Positions 24,851-38,369 of a stretch of 64,000 nucleotides of DNA are shown here, one piece after another. Each line of letters starts with the position of its first letter. Within the stretch, counting starts at the first letter, position 1. A model generated the notes under the pieces. It searched no databases and was not told the origin of the DNA. It was given only the letters and a program-made list of their open reading frames with translations. Made by a program: the position numbers and the translations under genes. This DNA is from Hydractinia symbiolongicarpus (Eukaryota; Cnidaria; Hydrozoa; Anthoathecata; Hydractiniidae). The stretch covers positions 18,103,650-18,167,649 of the forward strand of contig NC_079887.1 in assembly GCF_029227915.1 (NCBI RefSeq), read 5' to 3'.

Positions 24851-27800
24851 TATTAAGCATCAAAAGGCCATATTACAGTCTTTACAGGCCTGTGCGCGTA
24901 GTTGACTGTGTTTTAAAGACTTGGCGCAATGGAAAAAGACTTGGTACGTCGTAGTCTAATGAGAGTTGAAGGACTAGACCAATGATAACCTGCGCAGGCA
25001 CGTGGAACTACGTGATTTATGTGTAAGGCCTTTATTAGGCAGCAAAAGGCCATATTACAGCGTTTAGAGGCCTGTAAGCGTAGTTGACTGTGTTTTAAAG
25101 ACATGACGCAACGGAAAACAACTTGGGACGTCGTAGTCTATAGAGAGTGGAAAGATTAGACCAATGGTAACCTGCGCAGGCACGTGAAACCACGTGATTT
25201 ACGTGTAAGGCTCTTTTTAGGCATCAAAATGCCATATTACGGCGTTTAGAGGCCTGTGCGCGTAGTTCATTGCGTTTTAAACACATGGCGCAATGGATAA
25301 CGATTTGGGACGTCGTAGTCTATAGAGAGTGGCAAGGTTAGACTAATTGTAACCTGCGCAGGCACGTGAAACCACGTGATTAACGTGTAAGGCCTTTATT
25401 AGGTGCCAAAAGGCCATATTACAGTCTTTAGAGGCCTGTGCGCGTAGTTCACTGTGTTTTAAAGACAAGGCGCAATGGAAAACGATTTGGGACGTCGTAG
25501 TCTATAGAGAGTGGCAAGGTTAGACCAATGGTAACCTGCGCTGGCACGTGAAACCACGTGATTTACGTGTAAGGCCTTTATTAGGTGTCAAAAGGCATAT
25601 TACGGCCTTCAGAGGCCTGTAAGAGTAGTTGACGGTGTTATTAAGCCTAGGCGCAATGGAACACGACTTGGGAAGTCGTAGTCCATTGAGAGTGGAGGGA
25701 TTAGACGAATGGTAAACAGCGCAGAAACGTGGAACCACGTACTTTACGTGTAAGGCCTTTATTAGGCATCAAAAAGCCACATTACAGTGTTTAGAGGCCT
25801 GTGCGCGTAGTTGACTGTGTTTTAAAGACATGACGCAGTGGAAAACGATTTGGGACTTCGTAGTGCGTTGAGAGTGTAAGGATTAGACCAATGGTAACAT
25901 GCGCAGGCACGTGAAACCACGCGATTTACGTGTAAGGCTTTTATTAAGTGTCAAAAGGCATATTACGGTCTTTAGAGGCCTGTAAGCGTAGTTGACTGTG
26001 TTATAAAGCCATGACGCAGTGGAAAACAACTTGGGACGTCGTAGTCCATTGAAAGTGAAAGGATTAGACCAATGGTAACCTGCGAAGGCACGTGAAACCA
26101 CGTGATTTCCGTACAAGGCTTTTATTAAGCATCAAAAGGCCATATTACAGTCTTTACAGGCCTGTGCGCGTAGTTGACTGTGTTTTAAAGACTTGGCGCA
26201 ATGGAAAAAGACTTGGGACGTCGTAGTCTAATGAGAGTTGAAGGACTAGACCAATGGTAACCTGCGCAGGCACGTGAAACCACGTTATTTACGTGTAAGG
26301 CTCTTTTTAGGCATCAAAATGCCATATTACGGTCTTTAGAGGCCTGTGCGCGTAGTTCACTGTGTTTTAAAGACATGGCGCAATGGAAAACGATTTGGGA
26401 CGTCGTAGTCTATAGAGAGTGGCAAGGTTAGACCAATGGTAACCTGCGCAGGCACGTGAAACCACGTGATTTACGTGTAAGGCCTTTATTAGGTGTCAAA
26501 AGGCATATTCCGCCTTCAGAGGCCTATAAGAGTAGTTGACGGTGTTATTAAGCCTAGGCGCAATGGAACACGACTTGGGAAGTCGTAGTCCATTGAGAGT
26601 GGAGGGATTAGACGAATGGTAAACAGCGCAGGCACGTGGAACCACGTGCTTTACGTGTAAGGCCTTTATAAGGCATCAAAAAGCCATATTACAGTGTTTA
26701 GAGGCCTGTGCACGTAGTTGACTGTGTTTTAAAGACATGACGCAGTGGAAAACGATTTGGGACTTCGTAGTGCGTTGAGAGTGTAAGGATTAGACCAATG
26801 GTAACATGCGCAGGCACGTGAAACCACGTGATTTACGTGTAAGGCTTTTGTTAAGTGTCAAAAGGCATATTACGGCCTTCAGAGGCCTGTAAGAGTAGTT
26901 GACGGTGTTATTAAGCCTAGGCGCAATGGAAAACGATTTGGGACGTCGTAGTCTATAGAGAGTGGCAAGGTTAGACCAATGGTAACCTGCGCAGGCACGT
27001 GAAACCACGTGATTTACGTGTAAGGCCTTTATTAGGTGTCAAAAGGCATATTACGGCCTTCAGAGGCCTGTAAGAGTAGTTGACGGTGTTATTTAGCCTA
27101 GGTGCAATGGAACACGACTTGGGAAGTCGTAGTCCATTGAGAGTGGAGGGATTAGACGAATGGTAAACAGCGCAGGCACGTGGAACCACGTGCTTTACGT
27201 GTAAGGCCTTTATTAGGCATCAAAAAGCCATATTACAGTGTTTAGAGGCCTGTGCGGGTAGTTGACTGTGTTTTAAAGACATGACGCAGTGGAAAACGAT
27301 TTGGGACTTCGTAGTGCGTTGAGAGTGTAAGGATTAGACCAATGGTAACATGCGCAGGCACGTGAAACCACGTGATTTACGTGTAAGGCTTTTATTAAGT
27401 GTCAAATGCATATTACGGCCTTCAGAGGCCTGTAAGAGTAGTTGACGGTGTTATTAAGCGTAGGCGCAATGGAAAACGACTTGGTACGTCGTAGTCTATT
27501 GATGGTGGAAGGATTAGACCAATGGTAACCAGCGCAAGCACGTGGAACCACGTGATTTAAGTGAAAGGCCCCTACTAGCTGTCAAAAGGCCATTTTACGG
27601 TCTTTAGAGGTCTGTAAGCGTAGTTCACTGTGTTTTAAAGACATGGCGCAATGGATAACGATTTGGGACGTCTTAGTCCATTGAGAGTGGAAGGATTAGA
27701 CCATTGTTAAACAGCGCAGGCATGTGGAACCACGTGCTTTACGTGTAAGGCCTTTATTAGGCATCAAAAGGCCATATTACAGTGTTTAAAGGCCTGTAAG

Positions 27801-29999
27801 CGTAGTTGACTGTGTTTTAAAGACATGACGCAGTGGAAAACAACTTGGGACGTCGTAGTCCATTGACAGTGAAAGGATTAGACCAATGGTAACCTGCGCA
27901 GGCACGTGAAAAGCACGTGACTTACGTGTAAGACCTTTAATAGGTGCCAAAAGGCCATATTACAGTCATTAGAGGGCTGTGCGCGTAGTTCACTGTGTTT
28001 TAAAGACATGGCGGAATGGAAAACGATTTGGGACGTGGTAGTCTATAGAGAGTGGCAAGGTTAGACCAATGGTAACCTGCGCAGGCACGTGAAACCACGT
28101 GATTTACGTGTAAGGCCTTTATTAGGTGTCAAAAGGCATATTACGGCCTTCAGAGGCCTGTAAGAGTAGTTGACGGTGTTATTTAGCCTAGGCGCAATGT
28201 ACAACGACTTGGGAAGTCGTAGTCCATTGAGAGTGGAGGGATTAGACGAATGGTAAACAGCGCAGGCACGTGGAACCACGTGCTTTACGTGTAAGGCCTT
28301 TATTAGACATCAAAAAGCCATATTACAGTGTTTAGAGGCCTGTGCGCGTAGTTGACTGTGTTTTAAAGACATGACGCAGTGGAAAACGATTTGGGACTTC
28401 GTAGTGCGTTGAGAGTGTAAGGATTAGACCAATGGTAACATGCGCAGGCACGTGAAACCACGTGATTTACGTGTAAGGCTTTTATTAAGTGTCAAAAGGC
28501 ATATTACGGCCTTCAGAGGCCTGTAAGAGTAGTTGACGGTGTTATTAAGCCTAGGCGCAATGGAAAACGATTTGGGACGTCGTAGTCTATAGAGAGTGGC
28601 AAGGTTAGACCAATGGTAACCTGCGCAGGCACGTGAAACCACGTGATTTACGTGTAAGGCCTTTATTAGGTGTCAAAAGGCATATTACGGCCTTCAGAGG
28701 CCTGTAAGAGTAGTTGACTGTGTTTTAAAGACATGACGCAGTGGAAAACGATTTGGGACTTCGTAGTCTATAGAGAGTGGAAAGATTAGACCAATGGTAA
28801 CCTGCGCAGGCACGTGAAACTACGTGATTTACGTGTAAGGCCTTTATTAGGTGTCAAAAGGCATATTACGGCCTTCAGAGGCCTGTAAGAGTAGTTGACG
28901 GTGTTATTAAGCCTAGGCGCAATGGAAAACGATTTGGGACGTCGTAGTCTATAGAGAGTGGCAAGGTTAGACCAATGGTAACCTGCGCAGGCACGTGAAA
29001 CCACGTGATTTACGTGTAAGGCCTTCATTATGTGTCAAAAGGCATATTACGGCCTTCAGAGGCCTGTAAGAGTAGTTGACGGTGTTATTAAGCCTAGGCG
29101 CAATGGACAACGACTTGGGAAGTCGTAGTCCATTGAGAGTGGAGGGATTAGACGAATGGTAAACAGCGCAGGCACGTGGAACCACGTGCTTTACGTGTAA
29201 GGCCTTTATTAGACATCAAAAAGCCATATTACAGTGTTTAGAGGCCTGTGCGCGTAGTTGACTGTGTTTTAAAGACATGACGCAGTGGAAAACGATTTGG
29301 GACTTCGTAGTGCGTTGAGAGTGTATGGATTAGACCAATGGTAACATGCGCAGGCACGTGAAACCACGTGATTTACGTGTAAGGCTTTTATGAAGTGTCA
29401 AAAGGCATATTACGGCCTTTAGAGGCCTGTAAGAGTAGTTGACGGTGTTATTAAGCCTAGGCGCAATGGAAAACGACTTGGGACGTCGTAGTCTATAGAG
29501 AGTGGAAAGATTAGACCAATGGTAACCTGCGCAGGCACGTGAAACCACGTGATATACGTGTAAGGCTTATTTTAGGCATCAAAATGCCATATTACGGTCT
29601 TTAGATTCCTGTGCGCGTAGTTCACTGTGTTTTAAAGACATGGCGCAATGGAAAACGATTTGGGACGTCGTAGTCTATAGAGAGTGGCAAGGTTAGAACA
29701 ATGGTAACCTGCGCAGGCACGTGAAACCACGTGATTTATGTGTAAGGCCTTAATTAGGTGTCAAAAGGCATATTACGGCCTTCAGAGGCCTATAAGAGTA
29801 GTTGAAGGTGTTATTAAGCCTAGGCGCAATGGAAAACGACTTGGGAAGTCGTAGTCCATTGAGAGTGGAGGGATTAGACCAATGATAAACAGCGCAGGCA
29901 CGTGGAACCACGTGCTTTACGTGTAAGGCCTTTATTAGGCATCAAAAAGCCATATTACAGTGTTTAGAGGCCTGTGCGCGTAGTTGACTGTGTTTTAAA

Positions 30000-30308
30000 G
30001 ACATGACGCAGTGGAAAACGATTTGGGACTTCGTAGTGCATTGAGAGTGTAACGATTAGACCAATGGTAACATGCGCAGGCACGTGAAACCACGTGATTT
30101 ACGTGTAAGTCTTTTATTAAGTGTCACAAGGCATATTACGGCCTTCATGTTGGGACGTCGTAGTCTATAGAGAGTGGAAAGATTAGACCAATGGTAACCT
30201 GCGCAGGCACGTGAAACCACGTGATTTACGTGTAAGGCTCTTTTTAGGCATCAAAATGCCATATTACGGCGTTTAGAGGCCTGTGCGCGTAGCTCACTGT
30301 GTTTTAAA
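30000..30308 (+). repeat. Fused dimer with about 55-bp deletion
   Basis: The distance between monomer starts is 309 bp, where two monomers would give about 363. The junction near 30148 joins GGCCTTCA directly to TGTTGGGACGTCG. This removes the monomer boundary region including the GTTTTAAAG or CCTAGG landmark. It is a private lesion with no second copy seen in the window. Confidence 0.82.
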
Positions 30309-33300
30309 GACATGGCGCAATGGATAACGATTTGGGACGTCGTAGTCTATAGAGAGTTGAAGGAATAGACCAATGGTAACCTGCGAAGGCACGTGGAACT
30401 ACGTGATTTATGTGTAAGGCCTTTATTAGGCAGCAAGAGGCCATATTACAGCGTTTAGAGGCCTGTAAGCGTAGTTGACTTTGTTTTAAAGACATGACGC
30501 AATGGAAAACGATTTGGGACGTCGTAGTCTATAGAGAGTGGAAAGATTAGACCAATGGTAACCTGCGCAGGCACGTGAAACCACGTGATTTACGTGTAAG
30601 GCCTTTATTAGGTGTCAAAAGGCATATTACGGCCTTCAGAGGCCTGTAAGAGTAGTTGACGGTGTTATTAAGCCTAGGCGCAATGGAAAACGACTTGGTA
30701 CGTCGTAGTCTATTGATGGTGGAAGGATTAGACCAATGGTAACCTGCGCAGGCACGTGAAACCACGTGATTTACGTATAAGGCCTTTATTAGGTCTCAAA
30801 AGGCATATTACGGCCTTCAGAGGCCTGTAAGAGTAGTTGACGGTGTTATTAAGCCTAGGCGCAATGGAAAACGACTTGGGAAGTCGTAGTTTATTGAGAG
30901 TGGAGGGATTAGACCAATGGTAATAAGCGCAGGCACGTGTAACCACGTGCTTTACGTGGAAGGCCTTTATTAGGCATCAAAAAGCCATATTACAGTGTTT
31001 AGAGGCCCGTGCGCGTAGTTGACTGCGTTTTAAAGACATGACGCAATGGAAAACGATTTGGGACGTCGTAATCCATTGAGAGTGGAAGGATTAGACCAAT
31101 GGTAACCTGCGCATCGCACGTGGAACCACGTGATTTACGTACAAGGCTTTTATTAAGCATCAAAAGGCCATATTACAGTCTTTACAGGTCTGTGCGCGTA
31201 ATTGACTGTGTTTTAAAGACTTGGCGCAAGGGAAAAAGACCTGGGATGTTGTAGTCTAATGAGAGTTGAAGGGCTAGACCAATGGTAACCTGCGAAGGCA
31301 CGTGGAACTACGTGATTTTTGTGTAAGGCCTTTATTAGGCAGCAAGAGCCAATGTTACAGCGTTTAGAGGCCTATAAGCGTAGTTGACTATGTTTTAAAG
31401 ACATGACGCAATGGAAAACGATTTGGGAAGTCGTAGTCTATAGAGAGTGGAAAGATTAGACCAATGGTAACCTGCGCAGGTACGTGAAACCACGTGATTT
31501 ACGTGTAAGGCCTTTTGTAGGTGTCCAAAGGCCTATTACGGCCTTCAGAGGCCTGTAAGAGTAGTTGACGGTGTTATTAAGTGTAGGCGCAATGGAAAAC
31601 GACTTGGTACGTCGTAGTCTATTGATGGTGGAAGGATTAGACCAATGGTAACCAGCGCAGGCACGTGGAACCACGTGATTTAAGTGTAATGCCGTTACTA
31701 GCTGTCAAAAGGCCATATTACGGTCTTTAGAGGTCTGTGACCTTAGTTGACTGCGTTTTAAAGACATGACGCAATGGAATACGATTTGGGACGTCGTAAT
31801 CCATTGAGAGTGGAAGAATTACACCAATGGTAGCCTGCGCAGGCACATGGAACCACGTGATTTACGTGTAAGGCTTTTATTAGGCATCAAAAGGCCATAT
31901 CACAGTCTTTACAGGTCTGTGCGCGTAGTTGACTGTGTTTTAATGACATGACGCAATGGAAAATGCCTTGGGACGTCGTAGTCCATTGAGAGCGGAAGGA
32001 TTAGCCCAATGGTAACCCTCGCAGGCACGTGGAACCACGTGATTTCAGTGTGAGGCTTTTACTGGGCATCAAAACACCATATTACAGTCTTTAGAGGCCT
32101 GTACACGTAGTTGACGTTGTTATAAAGCCATGGCGCAATGGAAAACTTCTTGGAAAGTCGTAGTCCATTGAGAGTGGAAGGATTAGACCATTGGTAAACA
32201 GCGCAGGCACGTGGAACCACGTGCTTTACGTGTAAGGCCTTTATTAGGCATCAAAAGGCGATATTACAGCGTTTAGAGGTCTGTGACCGTAGTTGACTGC
32301 GTTTTAAAGACATGACGCAATGGAAAACGATTTGGGACGTCGTAATCCATTGAGAGTGGAAGAATTAGACCAATGGTAGCCTGCGCAGGCACGTGGAACC
32401 ACGTGATTTACGAGTAAGGCTTTTATTAGGAATGAAAAGGCCATATTACAGTCTTTACAGGCCTGTGCGCGTAGTTGACTTTGTTTTTATGACATGACGC
32501 AATGGAAAAGGCCTTGGGACGTCGTAGTCCATTAAGAGCGGAAGGATTAGACCAATGGTAACACTTGCAGGCACGTGGAACCACGTGATTTAAGTGTGAC
32601 GCTTTTACCAGGCATCAAAACACCATATTACAGTCTTTAGAATCCTGTACAAGTAGTTGACGTTGTTATAAAGCCATAGCGCAATGGAAAACGACTTGGG
32701 ACGTCGTAGTCTATTAAGAGTTGAAGGACTAGACCAATGGTAACCTGCGCAGGCTCGTCGAAATAGGTGATTTATGTGTAAGGCCTTTATATGGCGTCAA
32801 AATGCGATATTACGGTCTTTAGAGGCCTGTTAGCGTAGTTGACGGTGTTATAAAGCCATGGCGCAATGGAAAACAACTTGGGAAGTCGTAGTCCTTTGAG
32901 AGTGGCAGGATTAGACCCATGGTAAACAGCGCAGGCACGTGGAACCACGTGTTTTACGTGTAAGGCCTTTATTAGGCATCAAATGCCCTATTACAGCGTT
33001 TAGAAGCCTATGCGCGTAGTTGACTGTGTTTTAAAGACATGACGCAGTGGAAAACGATTTGGAACGTCGTAGTCCATTGAGAGTGAAAGGATTAGACCAA
33101 TGGTAAATAGTGCAGGCACGTGGAACTACGTGGTTTATGTGTAAGGCCTTTTGTAGGCATAAAAAGGCAATATTACAGCGTTTAGAGGCCTGTAAGCGTA
33201 GTTGACTGTGTTTTAAAGACATGACGCAATGGAAAACAATTTGGGATTTCGTAGTCTATAGAGAGTGGAAAGATTAGACCAATGGTAACCTACGCAGGCA

Positions 33301-33763
33301 CGTCGAAATACGTGATTTATGTGTAAGGCCTTTATTTGACGTCAAAAGGCCATATTACGGTCTTTAGAGGCCTGTTAGCGTAGTTGACGGTGTTATAAAG
33401 CCATGGCGCAATGGAAAACAACTAGGGAAGTCGTAGTCCATTGAGAGTGCCAGGATTAGACCCATGGTAAACAGCGCAGGGACGTGGAACCACGTGTTTT
33501 GCGTGTAAGGCCTTTATTAGGCATCAAAAGGCCATATTTCAGCGTTTGGAGGCCTGTGCGCGTAATTGACTGTGTTTCAAAGACATGACGCAATGGAAAA
33601 CGATCTGGGAAGTCGTAGTCCATTGAGAGTGCAAGGATTAGGCCAATGCTAAAACCAGCGCAGGCACGTGGAACCACGTGATTTTTTTAAGGCCTTTATT
33701 AGGCGTAAAAAGGCCATATTACGGCTTTTAGAGGCCTGTGCGCGTAGTTGACTGTGTTTTTAA

Positions 33764-33945
33764 GACATGGCGCAATGGAAAACGACTTGGGACGTCGTAG
33801 TCCATTGACAGTGAAAGGATTAGACCAATGGCAAATAGCGCAGGCACGTGGAACCAAGTGATTTAAGTGTGAGGCCCTTACTAGGTGTCAAAAGGCCATA
33901 TTACGGCCTTTAGAGGCCTGTGCGCGTAGTTGACTATGTTTTAAA
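33764..33945 (+). repeat. Representative 182-bp satellite monomer
   Basis: This monomer runs from one GACATGG to the base before the next and is exactly 182 bp, close to the consensus. In monomer coordinates the landmarks are GACGTC at 28-33, TGCGCA near 74-79, CACGTG boxes near 82-97 (here the second reads CAAGTG), GGCC-cored inverted repeats across 110-148, AGGCCT near 151, GCGCGTAG near 159 and the T-run GTTTTAAA at the end. 182 bp is one nucleosome core (147 bp) plus about 35 bp of linker. That match is common among satellites and is only suggestive. Confidence 0.9.
33891..33911. repeat. AAAGGCC/GGCCTTT inverted repeat with 7-nt loop (representative)
   Basis: Arms AAAGGCC and GGCCTTT flank the 7-nt spacer ATATTAC in monomers with TTACGGCCTTTAG. 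The left arm is the same AAAGGCC that serves as right arm of the preceding inverted repeat, so two alternative stems compete within one monomer. Confidence 0.78.
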
Positions 33946-34750
33946 GACATGGCGCAATGGAAAACGACTTGGGACGTCGTAGTCTATTGAGAGTTGAAGG
34001 ACTTGACCAATGGTAACCTGCGCAGGCACGTCAAAATACGTGATTTGTGTGTAAGGCCTTTATTTGGCGTCAAAAGGCCATATTACAGCGTTTAGAGGCC
34101 TGTGACCGTAGTTGACTGCGTTTTAAAGACATGACGCAATGGAAAGTGACTTGGTACGTCGTAGTCTATTGACAATGCAAGGATTAGACCAATGGTAACC
34201 TGTGCAGGCACGTGGAACCACGTGATTTACGTACAAGCCTTTTATTAAGCATCAAAAGGCCATATTACAGTCTTTACAGGCCTGTGCGCTTAGTTGACTG
34301 TGTTTTAAAGACATGGCGCAATGTAAAACAACTTGGGACGTCGTAGTCTAATGAAAGTTGAAGGACTAGACCAATGGTAACCTGCGCAGGCACGTGGAAC
34401 TACGTGATTTATGTGTAAGGCCTTTATTAGGCAGCAAAAGGCCATATTACAGCGTTTAGAGGCCTGTAAGCGTAGTTGACTGTGTTTTAAAGACATGACG
34501 CAATGGAAAACGATTTGGGACATCGTAGTCTATAGAGAGTGGAAAGATTAGACCAATGGTAACCTGCGCAGGCACGTGAAACCACGTGATTTACGTGTAA
34601 GGCCTTTATTAGGTGTCCAAAGACATATTACGGCCTTCAGAGGCCTGCAAGAGTAGTTGACGGTGTTATTAAGTCTAGGCGCAATGGAAAATGACTTGGT
34701 ACGTCGTAGTCTATTGATGGTGGAAGGATTAGACCAATGGTAACCAGCGC

Positions 34751-36751
34751 AGGCACGTCGAAATAGGTGATTTATGTGTAAGGCCTTTATATGGCGTCAA
34801 AAGGCGATATTACGGTCTTTAGAGGCCTGTTAGCGTAGTTGACGGTGTTATAAAGCCATGGCGCAATGGAAAACAACTTGGGAAGTCGTAGTCCTTTGAG
34901 AGTGGCAGGATTAGACCCATGGTAAACAGCGCAGGCACGTGGAACCACGTGTTTTACGTGTAAGGCCTTTATTAGGCATCAAAAGGCCCTATTACAGCGT
35001 TTAGAAGCCTATGCGCGTAGTTGACTGTGTTTTAAAGACATGACGCAGTGGAAAACGATTTGGGACGTCGTAGTCCATTGAGAGTGAAAGGATTAGACCA
35101 ATGGTAAATAGTGCAGGCACGTGGAACTACGTGGTTTATGTGTAAGGCCTTTTGTAGGCATAAAAAGGCAATATTACAGCGTTTAGAGGCCTGTAAGCGT
35201 AGTTGACTGTGTTTTAAAGACATGACGCAATGGAAAACAATTTGGGATTTCGTAGTCTATAGAGAGTGGAAAGATTAGACCAATGGTAACCTACGCAGGC
35301 ACGTCGAAATACGTGATTTATGTGTAAGGCCTTTATTTGACGTCAAAAGGCCATATTACGGTCTTTAGAGGCCTGTTAGCGTAGTTGGCGGTGTTATAAA
35401 GCCATGGCGCAATGGAAAACAACTAGGGAAGTCGTAGTCCATTGAGAGTGCCAGGATTAGACCCATGGTAAACAGCGCAGGGACGTGGAACCACGTGTTT
35501 TGCGTGTAAGGCCTTTATTAGGCATCAAAAGGCCATATTTCAGCGTTTGGAGGCCTGTGCGCGTAATTGACTGTGTTTCAAAGACATGACGCAATGGAAA
35601 ACGATCTGGGAAGTCGTAGTCCATTGAGAGTGCAAGGATTAGGCCAATGCTAAAACCAGCGCAGGCACGTGGAACCACGTGATTTTTTTAAGGCCTTTAT
35701 TAGGCGTAAAAAGGCCATATTACGGCTTTTAGAGGCCTGTGCGCGTAGTTGACTGTGTTTTTAAGACATGGCGCAATGGAAAACGACTTGGGACGTCGTA
35801 GTCCATTGACAGTGAAAGGATTAGACCAATGGTAAATAGCGCAGGCACGTGGAACCAAGTGATTTAAGTGTGAGGCCCTTACTAGGTGTCAAAAGGCCAT
35901 ATTACGGCCTTTAGAGGCCTGTGCGCGTAGTTGACTATGTTTTAAAGACATGGCGCAATGGAAAACGACTTGGGACGTCGTAGTCTATTGAGAGTTGAAG
36001 GACTTGACCAATGGTAACCTGCGCAGGCACGTCAAAATACGTGATTTGTGTGTAAGGCCTTTATTTGGCGTCAAAAGGCCATATTACAGCGTTTAGAGGC
36101 CTGTGACCGTAGTTGACTGCGTTTTAAAGACATGACGCAATGGAAAGTGACTTGGTACGTCGTAGTCTATTGACAATGCAAGGATTAGACCAATGGTAAC
36201 CTGTGCAGGCACGTGGAACCACGTGATTTACGTACAAGCCTTTTATTAAGCATCAAAAGGCCATATTACAGTCTTTACAGGCCTGTGCGCTTAGTTGACT
36301 GTGTTTTAAAGACATGGCGCAATGTAAAACAACTTGGGACGTCGTAGTCTAATGAAAGTTGAAGGACTAGACCAATGGTAACCTGCGCAGGCACGTGGAA
36401 CTACGTGATTTATGTGTAAGGCCTTTATTAGGCAGCAAAAGGCCATATTACAGCGTTTAGAGGCCTGTAAGCGTAGTTGACTGTGTTTTAAAGACATGAC
36501 GCAATGGAAAACGATTTGGGACATCGTAGTCTATAGAGAGTGGAAAGATTAGACCAATGGTAACCTGCGCAGGCACGTGAAACCACGTGATTTACGTGTA
36601 AGGCCTTTATTAGGTGTCCAAAGACATATTACGGCCTTCAGAGGCCTGCAAGAGTAGTTGACGGTGTTATTAAGTCTAGGCGCAATGGAAAATGACTTGG
36701 TACGTCGTAGTCTATTGATGGTGGAAGGATTAGACCAATGGTAACCAGCGC
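34751..36751 (+). repeat. 11-mer HOR (2001 bp), copy 2
   Basis: This is the tandem copy of the preceding unit, over 99% identical by eye. One private change is TTGGCGGTG near 35385. The seams lie within AACCAGCGCAGGCACGTSG, so both the unit start and the exit point at 36752 fall in the same part of the monomer, as expected of in-register exchange. Confidence 0.88.
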
Positions 36752-37212
36752 AGGCACGTGGAACCACGTGATTTAAGTGTAATGCCGTTACTAGCTGTCA
36801 AAAGGCCATATTACGGTCTTTAGAGGTCTGCAAGCGTAGTTGACGGTGTTTTAATGACATGACGCAATGGAAAATGCCTTGGGACGTCGTAGTCCATTGA
36901 GAGCGGAAGGATTAGACCAATGGTAACCCTCGCAGGCACGTGGAACCACGTGATTTCAGTGTGAGGCTTTTACTGGGCATCAAAACACCATATTACAGTC
37001 TTTAGAGGCCTGTACACGTAGTTGACGTTGTTATAAAGCCATGGCGCAATGGAAAACTTCTTGGAAAGTCGTAGTCCATTGAGAGTGGAAGGATTAGACC
37101 ATTGGTAAACAGCGCAGGCACGTGGAACCACGTGCTTTACGTGTAAGGCCTTTATTAGGCATCAAAAGGCCATATTACAGAGTTTAGAGGTCTGTGACCG
37201 TAGTTGACTGCG

Positions 37213-38198
37213 TTTTAAAGACATGACGCAGTGGAAAACGATTTGGGACGTCGTAGTCCATTGAGAGTGAAAGGATTAGACCAATGGTAAATAGTGCAGG
37301 CACGTGGAACTACGTGGTTTATGTGTAAGGCCTTTTGTAGGCATAAAAAGGCAATATTACAGCGTTTAGAGGCCTGTAAGCGTAGTTGACTGTGTTTTAA
37401 AGACATGACGCAATGGAAAACAATTTGGGATTTCGTAGTCTATAGAGAGTGGAAAGATTAGACCAATGGTAACCTACGCAGGCACGTCGAAATACGTGAT
37501 TTATGTGTAAGGCCTTTATTTGACGTCAAAAGGCCATATTACGGTCTTTAGAGGCCTGTTAGCGTAGTTGACGGTGTTATAAAGCCATGGCGCAATGGAA
37601 AACAACTTGGGAAGTCGTAGTCCATTGAGAGTGCCAGGATTAGACCCATGGTAAACAGCGCAGGGACGTGGAACCACGTGTTTTGCGTGTAAGGCCTTTA
37701 TTAGGCATCAAAAGGCCATATTTCAGCGTTTGGAGGCCTGTGCGCGTAATTGACTGTGTTTCAAAGACATGACGCAATGGAAAACGATCTGGGAAGTCGT
37801 AGTCCATTGAGAGTGCAAGGATTAGGCCAATGGTAACCTGCCCAGGCACGAAGAATCACGTGATTTTTTTAAGGCCTTTATTAGGCGTAAAAAGGCCATA
37901 TTACGGCTTTTAGAGGCCTGTGCGCGTAGTTGACTGTGTTTTAAAGACATGGCGCAATGGAAAACGACTTGGGACGTCGTAGTCCATTGACAGTGAAAGG
38001 ATTAGACCAATGGTAAATAGCGCAGGCACGTGGAACCAAGTGATTTAAGTGTGAGGCCCTTACTAGGTGTCAAAAGGCCATATTACGGACTTTAGAGGCC
38101 TGTGCGCGTAGTTGACTATGTTTTAAAGACATGGCGCAATGGAAAACGACTTGGGACGTCGTAGTCTATTGAGAGTTGAAGGACTTGACCAATGGTAA
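37213..38198 (+). repeat. Partial third copy of the 11-mer, offset 2183 bp
   Basis: It matches about 35030-36015, shifted by 2183 bp (12 monomers). Near 37831-37860 it carries GTAACCTGCCCAGGCACG instead of GCTAAAACCAGCGCAGG. This looks like a replaced patch, because the match resumes on both sides with only a 2-bp change of offset. Confidence 0.78.
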
Positions 38199-38369
38199 CC
38201 CTCGCAGGCACGTGGAACCACGTGATTTAAGTGTGAGGCTTTTACTGGGCATCAAAACACCATATTACAGTCTTTAGAGGCCTGTACACGTAGTTGACGT
38301 TGTTATAAAGCCATGGCGCAATGGAAAACAACTTGGTACGTCGTAGTCTATTGATGGTGGAAGGATTAA

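Larger units (their letters stand above)
16327..31900. repeat. Domain B: irregular short-period HORs
   Basis: The monomers are the same families as in domain A, without the 106-bp marker and with shorter, changing higher-order periods. Matching monomers sit 181 bp (26790/26971), 544 bp (26797/27341), 906 bp (28061/28967 and 28424/29330), 1090 bp (26971/28061), 1634 bp (26790/28424) and 1819 bp (20074/21893) apart, corresponding to 1-, 3-, 5-, 6-, 9- and 10-mers. The domain contains a 78-bp truncated monomer, a 10-bp deletion and a 55-bp deletion. No gene or foreign insertion is seen. The right edge is approximate, placed where GAGGCTTTTACTGGGCATC-type monomers first appear. Confidence 0.75.
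32751..34750 (+). repeat. 11-mer HOR (2.0 kb), copy 1
   Basis: It starts at AGGCTCGTCGAAATAGG and spans eleven monomers. Copy 2 follows in tandem. Differences noticed are a 1-bp shortening near 32983 (CAAATGCCC versus CAAAAGGCCC) and a few substitutions (GGAACGTCG at 33061 versus GGGACGTCG). Confidence 0.88.

Noticed and set aside
37858-37872. T-run GATTTTTTTAAGG as a possible terminator or retroposon poly(T)
   Set aside because: It is a fixed variant of one monomer type, recurring at the same place in many copies (near 33680, 35683, 38409, 49103, 56926, 58560, 61827), with no target-site duplication or insertion around it.
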